A stretch of 64,000 nt of DNA from Laguncularia racemosa (GCA_037954665.1 JBBMOL010000013.1:4216001-4280000), one strand, 5' to 3'; positions 22,801-35,162 are shown, numbered from the stretch's first letter. The notes: generated by a model from the letters alone, not told the origin. Numbers and translations: made by a program.

Positions 22801-25194
22801 TATATAGTCTCACTAGGAAAAGACAAAACTACCCCTATCCTATTGTTTATTTATGACATTGCCACTCGTTATATTTTTACATATATGTGCTTATTTTAAA
22901 AAATAATGTGTATTGCAGATTACCCCTCACACACAATTCTAGTTCAAATATGAAATTTACATGCGGGTACGCTAAATTACAAGCGCAAATAAGGAACAAT
23001 AGTCATCAGATTTTACTCACCCAACCATGTCACCCTTAATCATAATAATCCAATGCTAGATTATCCTCAAAAGATGTGTCACCTAATAGGATAACAATAA
23101 TTCTATGAGTTTGAGTTGAATGTCAACATTAATTGGTTCTAGCAAATTTGTCGGTTTTTCCCGGTTTTGAAGGTTTTAATGTTTTAATCTTAACTTTTTC
23201 ATTTTAAATCTTTTTTTCATGTGCTTGTAGTCATTTTGAAGGTTTTTTAATGTTCTTTCCATTTCAAAAGTATTTTTGGTCATTTGATCTTCAAAAAATT
23301 AATTTACAGTTAGAACATTTCGGGTGCGCATTGTCTAGGTTCCTTTTGGAGCTCTTTTAGCATAATTGGATCTAATACCCTAAAAAAAAATTAATTATAA
23401 TCACTTAGAAATTTATTTTGGAATTTTATTTGGGATTTGAAGGTTCTAATTTTTCTAAAATTATGGAATTTTTTTCTAAGAATTTTGGGTGGGATGTTTA
23501 AGTATTCGGTTTTGCATTTTTCTCCCATTTTTGCATCATTAGTATATTTTCTTTTAATATTTTATTGTCAGATTTTTCCTAAGGTTATTTCATCATCCTT
23601 AGGTTCTGAAAAATTAAAAATTTACAGATATAAATGGGTTAGGCCATCGGTTGAAGGTTCACGAACTAACCTGGGCATTTTTCCAATTTTCCTACTACTA
23701 AAGTGGTCTAGATTATCACCTAAATCTTTCCATGGTCAAGGGTGCATGTAATATATTAAAATATACTCCTTTTGGCTCTTAACCATGGGTGTCTAGAATT
23801 ATAATAATTTTCCTAATTTTGATTTCCATTATACTTCTTCAAAAGTCAACATGTACAATACATTTCATGGTAGATCTTCACAGTTTTTCATCCTAACTTT
23901 AGGTTTACATTTCCAACTTGTATCTTAGGTTGAATACGTTCTAAATATACATATAAAACTTAAAAAAATTAGAGTAAAATGGTCTATTCTATTCTAATCA
24001 GCTAAATTATTAAACAAAAAAAAATAGCAAGAAAAGGGATGGAGTCCTACTCATTAGGGCTACTTGGGAGTGCTTCAATCTTCATCTTCTTACTCCCTTT
24101 TAATGTGGTATTTTCTTGTATTTTCTTCTGATTTTTCTTAGGTCCTTAGCTCCTTGAATAGCCTCTTAAATGGTGTAGAATATATCTAGAAATGAGCTTA
24201 GGTTGGTGTTGTTTAAGGCTTGTTTTGCTTGTTGGAAATGGGAGGAGTCCGACTAAAGTTTGAGGTTGCGGTTTAGGTGTTTTTCTAGCTCCGAATTTGA
24301 GAGAGTATTTGAGTGTTTTTGGGAAAGTTTTTTCTGATGGAAAACTTCAGAAAGAAGGAGGCTTCTATCCATGTGCAAATGAAGTGTAATTATAAAAGAT
24401 TTAGGCAGCTTGTTTAGGGTGCTTTCACGTGGGTCAAAAGACAAAGTTGTTGTGCAATGCTATTGTATATTGGACAAAAGAATGGATTTGTTGATTCACC
24501 TTGCTTAATTCTGCACTTGGAGTTGTTGATATCAGAATTTTAAGTCCTCTCTTGTCATGTGCTCATTCTCCAAATGTACCTACAATCATTGGATCTTAGT
24601 TAGCTTACTTACCTTATCCTTCTTCCTCATCCATGTTGGCTGGCTTGCAAAGGAGGAATTTGATTAGTTTGTCCAACTTGTCTCCTTGCAAATGAATGGA
24701 AATTAAGTATGTTTTGGTTAGGGGGGCTTTTTGAATTAATTTAAGCTTTAATTCATGTCATTTGGTGTGTGAAATTTGGCCTTTTTGTCCTTTGTTCAAC
24801 ATGCCACCAATAGGGGTTGTTTTGGGGACTATTTTTCTATGTTTTGTTTGACCCAATTTAACTAAATTATTGGGTCTTTTTATATTAATGATGGAGAAAA
24901 TTATCATCGTTTAATTTTTTGTTTCGTTTGGGTTAGATTTTGGGTTTTCCGAGCTTTAGATTAGTTTTTTTCTTATCTATGACCTTAGAGTTCATTAATT
25001 GGTTTGGGGTTTATTATTATTATTATTATGGGTTTGAGTTCAAGCTTGGAGTTTAATTTATCATTTTAGGGTTGCTATTTAAATTTGGATTTGAATTGTT
25101 GATTTAAGGTTTACATGTCGTTATGGGGTTTTGAATTCCTATTCTAAGGTTTAGATTTTTTTTTTCCCTATTTCAAAATGTTGCGAGGTTTACA
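19873..25194. mobile_element. 5.3 kb insertion absent from unit 2
   Basis: Unit 2 reads ATAATTGAGCTA straight through at about 44028, whereas unit 1 has this site opened, with GAGCC at 19869-19873 on the left and GAGCT at 25195-25199 on the right (one mismatch). The right end reads GAGGTTTACA and the left TATCATGCCCC (possibly a decayed TGTCATG), so an LTR-type element is likely. No recognisable gag or pol remains. It contains the nested LTR at 20996-22881; 22882-25194 is AT-rich and unassigned. Confidence 0.5.
20996..22881 (-). repeat. Probable solo LTR related to the 54702-56977 LTR
   Basis: Left end TGTAATGCCCTAGAACC and right end ATATTTTTACA match the ends of the 54702-56977 LTR in minus orientation. 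The two share the AGGGACAATG(C/T)... stretch, the GGTGAGC block and a region of ACATGRTCATGTT-type repeats (about 22060-22480). No primer site or polypurine tract adjoins it, so it looks solo. Flanking 5-mers (AATTA / TATAT) do not match, so the borders or the history are uncertain. Confidence 0.6.
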
Positions 25195-25913
25195 GAGCTA
25201 GTAATGTTTTCATAATTATCATCCATTTCTAAATGGTGAATATATTTTTGAACCATATGCAGCTAACTTGGTGCACATATCACAAAATTTCATAGCAGCT
25301 ATTTTATCATTTAAAAATCCTTTGAAAAAAAGTGTCCTTTAAGAGTTCTATCTCTATAAAGTAAATAATAATTGTAGTCAAAAGTATTAAATAGAAATAG
25401 CATGATTCTGCCCTCTTTTTTTTTAATAGAAAATTACTCTATGATATTTGTAATGGAATAAGGTAGCAAAATTTTCACTATTTTATAAAACCTAATATCA
25501 AGATTTTATATACCTTTTATTTAGTGCAAAGATTGCACTTTATCGTTTTCTTATGCTTGTGCGTTAGTCAACTTATATGATGGAGGTAAAGGGGTGGTAT
25601 TTTTTTGGACTTTTTTTTTTTTTGTTTTTACATCTAATTTAGTTTATTGAAAATTCATCCCATTCGAAGCATGGCAAATTTGATCATGTAAATTTACTTT
25701 GAAAGGTTTCCTTCATATGCTATTCAACTTATTGCGAGAACTATTTTGTTGCATGTCAATCTTATCTTCAAAGCAATTATTTAACTTGGATAAGTTAACT
25801 TATTAGTGTATGATTCATAGGTGCAATAACTAATGCCAAATGTCTAATATAGAATGTAAATCTTGAATAAAATTCTGATTTTACTTAACTAATGCAAATT
25901 TTGATAATGTACT
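25195..25913 (+). other. Upstream region of CRP1
   Basis: Collinear with 44035-44779 upstream of CRP2, with long identical runs. AT-rich; no ORF. Shared sequence up to the TATA box suggests the whole promoter was duplicated with the gene. Confidence 0.6.
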
Positions 25914-25923
25914 TATATATACT
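25914..25923 (+). promoter_or_regulatory. TATA box of CRP1
   Basis: TATATATACT lies about 98 bp before the start codon, followed by CTCATCCTTAA, a run conserved before CRP2 (TATA at 44780-44791). Confidence 0.55.
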
Positions 25924-26011
25924 ACTCATCCTTAAACAATATAACAATACAGAAGAAATCTATCACACAATCTTTCAAGTTAAATTAAATTTAAGCAATC
26001 AGTAAGGAGAA

Positions 26012-26396
26012 ATGGATATAGTGGCATTGAAGAAAATCTTATTAGCTACACTCTTGCCTGTTTCAATTGGTTATCTCTCTCTCTTTCACTTTCCTTGCAC
26101 GTAAAAACATGATCAAAGAATGTTATAAAATATATTTTCAATTGTGTTATAGAGTAGGTTCAAGGAAATAAAGGCACAAAAGGATCAATGCTCATTTGCA
26201 ATGTGTTTTACTTGCAGGTTCTCACTTGCATTTGGAAGCAAGAAATGTCACGCATCCATGCAATACCCCCAAAGATTGTGGTGATCCCAAGTGTTGCACT
26301 TGCAATGGCCTTTGCGTGTGCCATTGTGGCTCATCTCGTTTTGCTATATTAGATGCCTTTTTGTCAAAGAAAACCTCATCGAAAGAGCTACCTTGA
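26012..26396 (+). CDS. CRP1: small secreted cysteine-rich peptide, two exons
   Basis: Join 26012-26069 and 26218-26396, 78 residues. Exon 1 codes for MDIVALKKILLATLLPVSI, a basic then hydrophobic signal peptide. The 148-bp intron starts GTTATC, ends TTGCAG and is in phase 1, at the signal-peptide border. Exon 2 gives a short polar segment (HLHLEARNVTHP) then eight cysteines spaced C-x5-C-x4-C-C-x-C-x3-C-x-C-x-C, and a Lys/Ser-rich tail. Gene layout matches plant secreted cysteine-rich peptides (defensin-like and nodule-type families), but I do not recognise the family, so no function is given. Start and splice sites are supported by an equally spliced paralogue, CRP2. Without splicing the frame stops after 30 codons. 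Confidence 0.75.
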
Positions 26397-27915
26397 AAAT
26401 GACATATTGATATTAGTTTAAATTAATAAAGATCTCTTAGTCAATCTCTCTTACTCTTACTCTTACTCTCCTCTTTCTTGCGTTCATATGCAAGCACACA
26501 AAAATGCACAAATCATAATCTTAATGTGGATTTAAAAGAAAAACTATGTATATTTACATAAACATCCACATTCTAAAAGTTGATGTTTTTAATTTAGCAT
26601 TATATATAAATACAATAGAGTTTGACTTCTACAAACTATGCAAATGCCTATTGATATTATATCTATGAGGTTTGGGATTCCAACCTTTTGTTGTATACTT
26701 TTATTTTGCCTATCTATCTAGTATAATTTATGAGTGTTCAACTTTTTTAAACTTATATTCTCGCAAATAATGATTTAAAGGAATCAACAGTATTGGCACA
26801 ATTAACAAAAGATAAACAAAAAAGAATTTATTATGAAACTCGATTTCTTATACTTTGATGTAGCACACCTAAAAAATTGACAACTTCATATTGCATACTC
26901 TCAAGTGGAGTGATGAATTTGGTGTTGATGTATATAATCTTCTAAGTTGATAATTGACCTTGAGCTACAAATCTATAGTAGAAATTATTGATTTCCCATC
27001 ACCATTATAACAATTTGACACTGAACATTACAATCATTGTATTGTTTCCAAATGTCAAGACCTTTATAACCTGGTAGTGTGAACATTGGTCTCCAAATAA
27101 GATAGACCAAGTTTGATTCTCTCTTTCCCATTTTTATAATATAGAGTAATTAGAAAAAAAGAAAAAAAAAATATTGTCCCTAAATCAACCTACTATATTT
27201 TCATTAGGGCTTATATTGTCATTATTTGGTTAATGTTGCCAACTTTAAAAATAAATGGAGAAGTGCAATTCAATTATTAGTGTATGATTACTTCCTAATT
27301 TGAGTTCTTAACCTTTTTTTCTGACCTATTTGAGTAACATCATGAAACTTATCTATGTTAAAAATTCCTTTGTTAACTTCGTTGAAAATTCCATCAACTT
27401 TTAATATGTGTCATTTTTAATTGATTCATACTATTAGCTAGATAAAAATTTATTAAATATATTGTGGTGAACACTATTTTAAGATTTTACAAGAAAAGGA
27501 GAAATGAAAAAAAAAAAAAAAACCATAGCCCCATAGTGGCTACCTCACACGGCAAGCAACTATAGAACATGTTGTCCATTGTCGCCACCTACCACTTTGA
27601 AGAACCTAAAAAAATAAAAGACAATAATTTTTTTTTTACAATAATATGTGAATTTTATTTTCCCTTATTGGATGTACTTGAGGTAGGTGGATCTAATAAG
27701 TTCCTTCACCTACTAATAAAGGTAGGTAGCCACCCACCACCTTAGCTGCTCGCCTAGCTATAGTCATGGGTCTAGATCCACAATGTGTTTCATGGTGGCT
27801 GGCTATGTATGGGCTAGCTATGGTAGCTATTGGAAAAGGTTTTGAGTTCTTGTTCCTTTTTATTTGTGTAAGTCTTCATTATTTACATTAAATTATTTAA
27901 TTTTTATATTTAATA
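26397..27915. repeat. Duplicated unit 1, downstream part
   Basis: Collinear with 45244-47220 downstream of CRP2. It includes a SINE-like tRNA-derived stretch (about 27060-27130, counterpart 46450-46530) and the CACCACYTT...GGCTAGC segment near 27700-27830. Unit 2 has extra sequence at about 45790-46380 that is missing here. No coding region. Homology ends near 27912, where the chromovirus LTR begins. Confidence 0.65.
27060..27130 (+). repeat. tRNA-derived SINE-like fragment
   Basis: GGTAGTGTGAACATTGG...AAGTTTGATTC resembles decayed A- and B-boxes; the unit 2 copy is better (TAGTGTAAGCA, AAGTTCGACTC). An A-rich stretch follows near 27150. Confidence 0.35.
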
Positions 27916-29713
27916 ATAAAAATTAAGAAGATTTACAAGGATTTCACAAAGTTCAAGTTTGATTTCACCAAGTAAGGATTTTAATGATGCAATTTTTAGT
28001 TAAGATTATCAAATTGAGGATTAAATCAATTTTCATCACATTGTTCAACAAAATTCAAGTCAAAGAAGGGACTGAATGAGCAAGAAGATTATGTGATTAA
28101 GGATCTAATTCACAAAATTTGAAAAGTAAGTCCACAAACCCATGTAATTCAATTAGGAATTTCAAGTTTTAGGATTCAATTAAGCCTAGGATCAAAAGAT
28201 TTAAGAATTAGATGAACTGAGAAAGAGATATTAGCGTTCGTGAAGAAAAATAAGGAACACAATCAAGTACATGCCCATATACTTGCCCGTGCAAGAATAC
28301 GTATGCAGACAAAGGGTATACATCTAAAGTACATGCTCATGTACTAGGGTGTGTTGAAGATGAAAAATTTATAGAAAGGTACATAGCCAATAACATGACC
28401 ATATACCTAGGTGTGTTAAAATTTACACAAAGGTAAATGGCCGCCCTATACGACGATGTACTTGGGGCATGCTAAAGTACACCATTTCAAACATAACCAT
28501 GTACTTAGGGAAACCTTGCTTCTTGATTTATTTTCTAAGTAAACAAATTTCTACGTAACCTAGATAGTGAGTATGACCTTAGAAAATCTGATAGACTATA
28601 AGAATTAAGAAATTAGATTATTCTTAGAGAAGTACTAAGAGGAAATCATTATGTTTTAATAGATTACAAATTAGCTTTAAATTCAGGACCAGTTGTGCTT
28701 AAGACTACAAAATCAAGTACATGTAACTTGTTTGTTTTTTGCGCTTGTTAAGTTAAAATGTATTAAACTTGATTAAGTTGACTAAAATGATTAAGTGTAT
28801 AGGTGTTTTTTGTGTGTACTTAGCTCAACCTAGGGGCCCATAGTGGTAGATCTTTAGGGTGCAACCCAATGATCTTTATGATGTTGTCCCTAGTGGAGTC
28901 ATGCTTGAAAATGATCTTGGTTAGTTTAAGGTTTAAGGATTCATGAGCGTGAGACTCATAGTGGTAGAATTTAAGGTTTAAGGATTCATGAGTGTTGAGG
29001 CTCATAGTGATAGCTCCCACACTAGGTTAAGTTGAAAATGTTTTAACAACTCGTGGGTGTTGAGGCTTGTAGTGGTAGTTCCCAACACCAATTTAAGAAT
29101 CAAGTGTGAAGTACACTTGACAAGGTCATAAGTATCCCATTGATGTTTTGTAGACTTAAGTGTGTAATAAACATATTACTTGCCATTTAAGTTCTGCATA
29201 AATGTAGGTGAATTCAATTCTTACTTATTCATGCACATGTGCTTAATGTTATATGTATTGGGCATTAGCTCACCCTTCGAGGATTATTTTTTTTAGATGT
29301 AGGCACAAAAGGATATGTTAATTAAGAGGATGACCTAGGAGTGAATGTATAAGAGAGGGAAGGAGACAACTTTCATTATTATTATTATGGTGATTAGAAG
29401 TTAGAAGGAATTGTGCTATTTATATGTAATCAATAGTGGTTTCTCTAAAGCATAATAAACTAAAGTATTATAAACATTCTACTACTTTAGATTTTAATCA
29501 TAGATGAATTGTTAAGGTTTGCTATTATTTTGGAAAGTGAATTGGGATGTATTTGTATTATGTTGGAAGTATGGGTATTATTAATGGATGAATGTAAGGT
29601 AATACAACTTATAGTTTTGAATGGTGTTAGAGTAGGGTTAAGAGCTTTAATGTGTCCTTGTTTGATAAGGACACATGGTAAGCAGTAGCACTCCCTTGTT
29701 TTGCAGCGTTGCA
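27916..29713 (+). repeat. 5' LTR of the chromovirus, 5'-truncated
   Basis: Matches the 11620-16485 and 40876-42593 LTRs. Ends GCGTTGCA, seven bases before the primer site. The left edge lies where unit 1/unit 2 homology ends; compared with the copy at 11260 it seems to lack most of U3. Contains GTACATGCCCATGTACT-type repeats at 28250-28510 and tandem variants of TTTAAGGTTTAAGGATTCATGAG at about 28920-29100. Confidence 0.8.
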
Positions 29714-29720
29714 GTTTATA

Positions 29721-29737
29721 TGGTATCAAAGCATAGG
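29721..29737 (+). promoter_or_regulatory. Primer-binding site, initiator-Met tRNA type
   Basis: TGGTATCAAAGCATAGG, one base off the usual TGGTATCAGAGC core. Confidence 0.85.
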
Positions 29738-30129
29738 CTGATGATCTTTCAAGGCTTATGTTTTGATATATAGAACACAAGTTAATGGTCCATAGGGGCT
29801 TAGTTTTTTATCTATAGAGCATTGGTTTAAGATCCTTTGAGCTTAGGTTTGATGATCCTTAGAAATTAAGTGATGATTAATAGATATGTGGAAAACAGGT
29901 TATAATCTTTAGAGGAATTATGCATTTGATCTATAAGATGGTGAGACATGAAGAGAGTGGGCATAGTTAAGGGACATTTATTTTAATTAGTGTCTTTAAT
30001 TGCTAAGTTATATGCATTTAAGTATGCAATCATGTATAAGGGTATATATGTATATGTACCAACACATTATGACACTAACATTAGTTGACACTAAATTTAA
30101 GTCTATCAAGTTGTCTCTTCTCAAATAGA

Positions 30130-31380
30130 ATGCCTCTAAGAAGAATTACTAGATTAGGTAAAGAAAGGAGTGTTGGGCATGGCAACCTTAATGAAGAGCA
30201 CATTTAGGGTTAGCAGCCACAAAAGGGACGAAGTCAAATGGCTAAAGAGACAGTCTAGCTATTGCAGATTACGAACCATTTGGTGGGGCTGTTGACATAA
30301 CAACATCAAGCCCCTAATGTTCCATAATGCAGAGATGCTAATGAAACCATTAGTTTTGATAGGTCCATTAGGTTGGCTAAGGAATTTAACCCAAGGGTGG
30401 ATGACCAAATTGAAGTTAAAGTTTAAGTATAAGAGATGGAGATAACATTTGCTATCTTTTAGATACCTGAAGATAGAAAAGTTAATTATGTTACATTTAT
30501 GTTAAAAGGGACTACAATACAATAGTGGGCATCAGTTCCTAGACTGGCAAGGGAATGCATGAACTGGGTAATGTTTAAGAAGTTATTTTATCAAAGATAC
30601 TTCCCTAGCAACTTCAGAGATAAGATGGAGAATGAATACTACAATTGTGAGCAAGAGAATAGAACAGTGGAAGAGTATGAGGCGTAATTGAACCACCTAA
30701 TTTAGTTCTTACCTGAGAATGTTCATGTGAATGATAGATCCTAAGCTTAAAGATTTTTTAGAGGCTTAGAGTTAGATCTCTAACATGAGGTTCAAGCCTT
30801 TCAACTAAATACTTATGCAAAAATTGTCAATAAGTCCAAGTATTTGGAGTGGAGCAAAAAAAGAATTGAAGAACAAATGAGCCATAAAGCAGCAATAGCT
30901 TTGGGAAAGAGACCCGCTTCAAGTGGAATGGGGTAAGATAAGGGCAAGAGACCCCATGTGTATTAGAATAAGACACAATGTGTTGTAGCCCCTCCTCTAT
31001 AGATCAGACCAGTGCCTTCAGCACTTCCTACAATAGGCTTTACTGTAAAATGTATTAGGTATTATAAGCCTCATGAGCTAAGAGAATGCAAATAGCCTGA
31101 GGGTGCATTCTTCTCCTATGGGTGGATAGGACACATCAACAAGCACTATAGTGAGAGGTTAGTCCCCTTAATATTCTATCATGTATGTAAGGAGAGGGGA
31201 CACAAGTTAGTTAATTATCTTTAAGGACAAGTAACAAATCAAGCAGCCCCAACTCCACAAGTAGCTAAACCTCTAGTGAGAGAATAGGCTGGTAGACCAC
31301 AAGTAAGGGGCCCCAGACAATGGGTTCCCACTAAAGTATTCGCTATCCAATAGCAACAACACCAAGACATCCCTAATATA
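30130..31380 (+). pseudogene. gag remnant of the chromovirus
   Basis: ATG at 30130 (MPLRRITRLGK) opens a decayed gag. Recognisable are the capsid motif with FKKLFYQRYFPSNFRDK (about 30560-30630), the EYYNCEQ...TVEEYEA segment, and a poor zinc-knuckle region near 31050-31200, in which the first knuckle keeps two cysteines. Stops of TAG and TAA type are frequent along the frame. Gag would form the particle; this copy cannot. Confidence 0.75.
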
Positions 31381-31760
31381 GACACCATTACAAGTTTTCT
31401 TTAAGTACATTCCCGTAATGCTTATGTGCTATTCAATACTGAAGCCTCTATATCCTATGTGTCTAAGATTTTTTTGTATGAATGTAAGTTAACTATTGAG
31501 CATATGGATGATAGGCTGGCTATTAGTACTTCTTTAAGAGTTAGAAGAAGGATAAATAGAATATGCAAAGTAGGAGTAGAGATACAAGGCAAAGTGATGC
31601 CAGTAGATCTCTTGGTATTAGAGATGGTAGAGTTTGATATCATACTAAGAGTCAATCGGTTATTAGAATACCATGCCACCATTGACTATCACAACATAGT
31701 GGTGTAATTCAACATACCTAAGGAAGACTATTTTGAATATAAGCTAGAAGCTTAGAGACC
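31381..31760 (+). pseudogene. Aspartic protease remnant
   Basis: The frame around 31426-31707 is a gypsy protease of the chromovirus type. Where the family has an Asp-Thr-Gly-Ala active site, the sequence reads Asn-Thr-Glu-Ala (about 31435-31446), so the catalytic aspartate and the glycine are both changed, each by one G-to-A step. The later FDIILRVNRLLEYHATIDYH segment aligns with the usual FDVILGMDWLxxxxA region. Confidence 0.8.
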
Positions 31761-31779
31761 AACTAGTTTACCCACTTAC

Positions 31780-32427
31780 AAGTTGTAGGAAAGGAATTTG
31801 CTAGCAGTTATAACTGCTGAAGATGGTAAAGAAACCAAATTGGAAGTGGTGCATATAATGAGAGAGTTTCTAAACATGTTCCTAAAGGACCTTCCTGGTT
31901 TACCCCCAACTACGGAGATAGAGTTCAAAATTGATTTGGTATAGGGTACAGTACCAATATCAAAACCAATATACAGGATGGCACTAGTTAAATTAGAAGA
32001 ATTAATGAAGCAGTTACTAAAGTTATAGGATAAGGGTTTCATAAGACCTAGTGTATCTCTTTAAGGTGTACCGATCCTTTTTGCCAAGAAAAAGGATGGA
32101 AGCATGAGACTCCACATAAACTATAGAGAGTTTAATAGGGTCACTATCAAGAATAAGTGTCATTTTCCCAAGATAGATGACTTTATTTGACTAGCTCCAA
32201 GGAGCTTAGGTGTTTTCTAAAGTAGACCTGAGATTGGCATGCCATCGATTGAGAATTAAAGTAAAAGACATATGGAAGATAGCTTTTAGGACCAAATATG
32301 GGCACAATGAATTTTTGGTAATGCCTTTTGGACTAACAAATAAAATTGCAGCATTTATGGACTTAATGAACAAAGTATTCAAGGATTTTCTAAACAAATT
32401 TATAATCATCTTCATAGATGATATCCT
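31780..32427 (+). pseudogene. Reverse transcriptase, first part, up to the active site
   Basis: Shows the gypsy RT sequence FAKKKDGSMRLHINYRE, then MPFGLTNKIAAFMDLMN and FIDDIL, the catalytic box, right at the edge of the inserted solo LTR. In the palm motif the usual Cys-Ile-Asp-Tyr reads His-Ile-Asn-Tyr. Stops at several points. It continues at 34412. Confidence 0.85.
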
Positions 32428-34406
32428 TGTCGAGTCTAATTTTTTATTTTTCATTCTTAAGCCGATCTATACTAGACCCTATCCTCATCTAATATAGACC
32501 CTCAACTTGAGTTAAGAATTTCATTTTTATTTTGGAGTCGCCACCTAACTGTGGTTGGGAAAGATTGAATTAGGACTAATTGAGCAGATTAATCCTAATT
32601 TAGATCACTAGTCAGCGAGATTTCCTCTTTTCGTTTTTGTAAAAGAGAAAAGGGAAAACCAAAGTTGCTGAACTCGGAGGCTAACCTATTAAAACTTTAA
32701 AGTTACCACCCTATTCTCCTGAAATCAAAACCTCATTCTAAAGTCTTTTATTTTATTTTTTGTTATCTTTTTATTGTGTTTTTAAATAAGTTATTATAAG
32801 AAAATGATTTTTTTATTCTTTTTAGAGTTGCCCCAAACGGGTGCCTACATACCTGCTATTCAGGATCAAACGAGTCGTAGTTTACTTTTTCCTAAAAAAC
32901 CTTAATGTGTTTGTGAGTTTTAATTATGAAATTACTTTTGGTTTATGTTCTTATCATTTTAGTATTTTTTTTTTCTGGAAAAATCTAAGCCTAAGCTCGA
33001 TCATTTGATTTTTTGAAAAAAAAATAATGATTTTAAAGGGAAAAAAAAATTGGATTTATTTAGGAAAAGGATTTTTCTAAGTGATAAAAACAAAATTATT
33101 TCCCTATTTTTCAACTCACCTCTATTATTATTAATTTTCTAATAACTTTTACTAATTTCTATTAAAAAGTTTTTTCTTATATTATTTATCTATCATAAAC
33201 TAAAAATCTAAATTTTATCATTTTTTATTATTATTATTTTTTTATTTTCTATTATTTATCCTAAATTAAATCCTAAAAAAACTAATCTAAATTCTAATAT
33301 TTTTCTTATTTTTTTAATTATAAATAAAAAAAGATAAATAAATAAATTTGAAAAAATAAATAAAATAAAAATACAAAAAAAATTGTAAAATCCAACTTAC
33401 TTGGATCCGGGTTGGTGCGCGGGTCAAGTTGGTCGAGTCGGATCGAGATGAAGCAAGTCAGGTCGGGTCGATCGATCACGGTGGCTGAGGGTGCTCGTTG
33501 ACGGCATTCCGCTAGCCTATCGAGGAGGTTGAGGTGTCGTTTCTTAGGTTTTCGAGGGTAGAGAACTCAACCATGGTGATGGATTTCTCCAAAAAATGCC
33601 TCCTGGTGGCGGTTCGAGGCTTGATCTGCAATTGCGGCTTGGGGAACTCTAGCGAAGCTTCGATTTCTCTCCTTTTCTCTCTTTTTCTCACTTCTGTTCC
33701 GTGCTTCTGCTTCCTCCTCTATTTATAGCAACAAGGAATCGAGCTTGATAAGCCCGAATTTTCTCCGATTGAGATAAATCGAATTTGCGGTTAAAACCCT
33801 CATCAGATTTGTGCAAATCTATCAATTTGTAGCAATTTGATTCTAATTGGATGATGTTTAACTACTTTAGTTAAAGATTTATTGGATTTGTGCAAAAAAT
33901 CGAATCAAAACGGTCAAAATTCGATTTTTCCCCCGCTAGCGACGATCTCGAATGAAGGAGGAAAAAGATGACGCAACTGGCACGTGCGTCCATTTCAGCC
34001 AATCAGCTGCTGACACGTATCCTGAGCGAGGAAAAAATATGCAAAACGCAAAATCTGCTTCCCCTGCATTTCGAACGCCAGACTAAGCCCCTTCCCCCGC
34101 GCCTTAGGCCATGGTGGACCAGTTGGGCTAGCCTACTCACTCGTTTTTTTTTTTTTTTTTTCGCAATTTGCATATATGGAATGCGATTTTTTATTATTTT
34201 TGTATTTTTTGAAATTCCAAAAATTTGTAAAAATTATTTAATCCCTTTTATTATTTTTTCTACAATTATTTTCCAAAATTGATGTATTTTTCCTATTTAT
34301 CTTATTTTTTGAATATTTTTCCTATTTTGCTAAATTAGAAAAAAAATGAAAAAAAAATTGTAAATTGATTATTATTGATCATTAGGGCAAAAATGGAGTG
34401 TTTACA
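32428..34406 (-). repeat. Solo LTR, Tat-like family, inside RT (copy 3)
   Basis: Plus strand runs TGTCGAGTCT to GTGTTTACA, 1,979 bp, flanked by perfect 5-bp duplications ATCCT (32423-32427 and 34407-34411). Same family as 3234-5318 and 8411-10252, and same orientation as the latter. Keeps the minus-strand TATA (about 33722), GC-rich leader, splice-donor-like site (about 33400) and the tRNA-like boxes (34067-34130). Confidence 0.95.
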
Positions 34407-34411
34407 ATCCT

Positions 34412-35160
34412 GATATACTCTAGGAGCATTAAAGAACATAAAAACACTTGAGATTAGTATTGGACAAGTCACAAGAAGAAAAACTCTATGAAAAAATCAA
34501 TAAATGTGAATTTTGGTTGGAGCATGTGGTTTTCTTGGGTCATATAGTCAACAAGAATATATTATCAGTAGACTTAGAAAAGGTGAGAGATGCAGTGGAT
34601 TGGCACAGACTAAAGGTAGTAATAGATATAAGAAGCTTACTGGGTTTAACAGGCTACTATAGAAGGTTTGTTAAAGGATTTTTCAAGATAGCAACTCCTC
34701 CACCAAGCTGATACAGAAGAGCTAATTTCCAGAAACTTAAGGAGAAGCTTGTGTCAGCCCTAGTTTTGGCATTACCCACGAGTGGGGAAAAGCTCATAAT
34801 ATATAGTGATGCTTCAACCCAAAGGTTGGGATGTATGTTAATGCAAGGTGGGTAAGTCAAACCATATGCATCTTGACAATTGAAGCCTTGTGAGAAGAAT
34901 TACCTAACACATGACTTGGAGTTGGTGGCAATGGTATTAGCTTTAAAGTTATGGAGACATTACCTATATGGGGAAAAATGCAAGATTTTCACTGATCATA
35001 GGAGTATGAAGTATATATTTACACAAAAAGAGCTAAACATGAGGTAGAGGAGATGGTTGGAGCTAATAAAGGACAATGACTTGGAAATCAAGTACCATCT
35101 AAGAAAAGCTATTATGGTGGTAGATGCCTTCAGTAGAAAGAAACAAGATAATGTAGCCAC
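34412..35160 (+). pseudogene. RT thumb and RNase H, second part
   Basis: Resumes the RT right after the solo LTR, with CEFWLEHVVFLGHIV and LTGYYRRFVKGF (connection region), then RNase H with MYSDASTQRLGCMLMQ-like, LTHDLELVAMV-like and DHRSMKYIF-like segments in shifting frames. One frameshift lies about 40 bases in. It ends at an ALS/AFSRKK-type linker just before the junction with the Athila-like LTR at about 35160. The integrase is absent. Confidence 0.8.
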
Positions 35161-35162
35161 TC

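Noticed and set aside
20996..22881. Exact target duplication for this LTR
   Set aside because: Flanking 5-mers AATTA and TATAT differ, so I could not prove a clean insertion.
23437..23751. 104-codon open frame
   Set aside because: Phe/Leu-rich translation of AT-rich insertion DNA with no homologue I recognise and no promoter.
26012..26396. Assignment of CRP1 to nodule-specific (NCR), defensin, cyclotide or squash-inhibitor families
   Set aside because: Gene layout is similar, but the cysteine spacing with C-C and C-x-C-x-C does not fit any of these well; naming a family would be guessing.
26196..26396. CRP1 starting at the ATG at 26196 without an intron
   Set aside because: That start lies in the 3' end of the intron and gives no signal peptide; the spliced model is conserved in CRP2.
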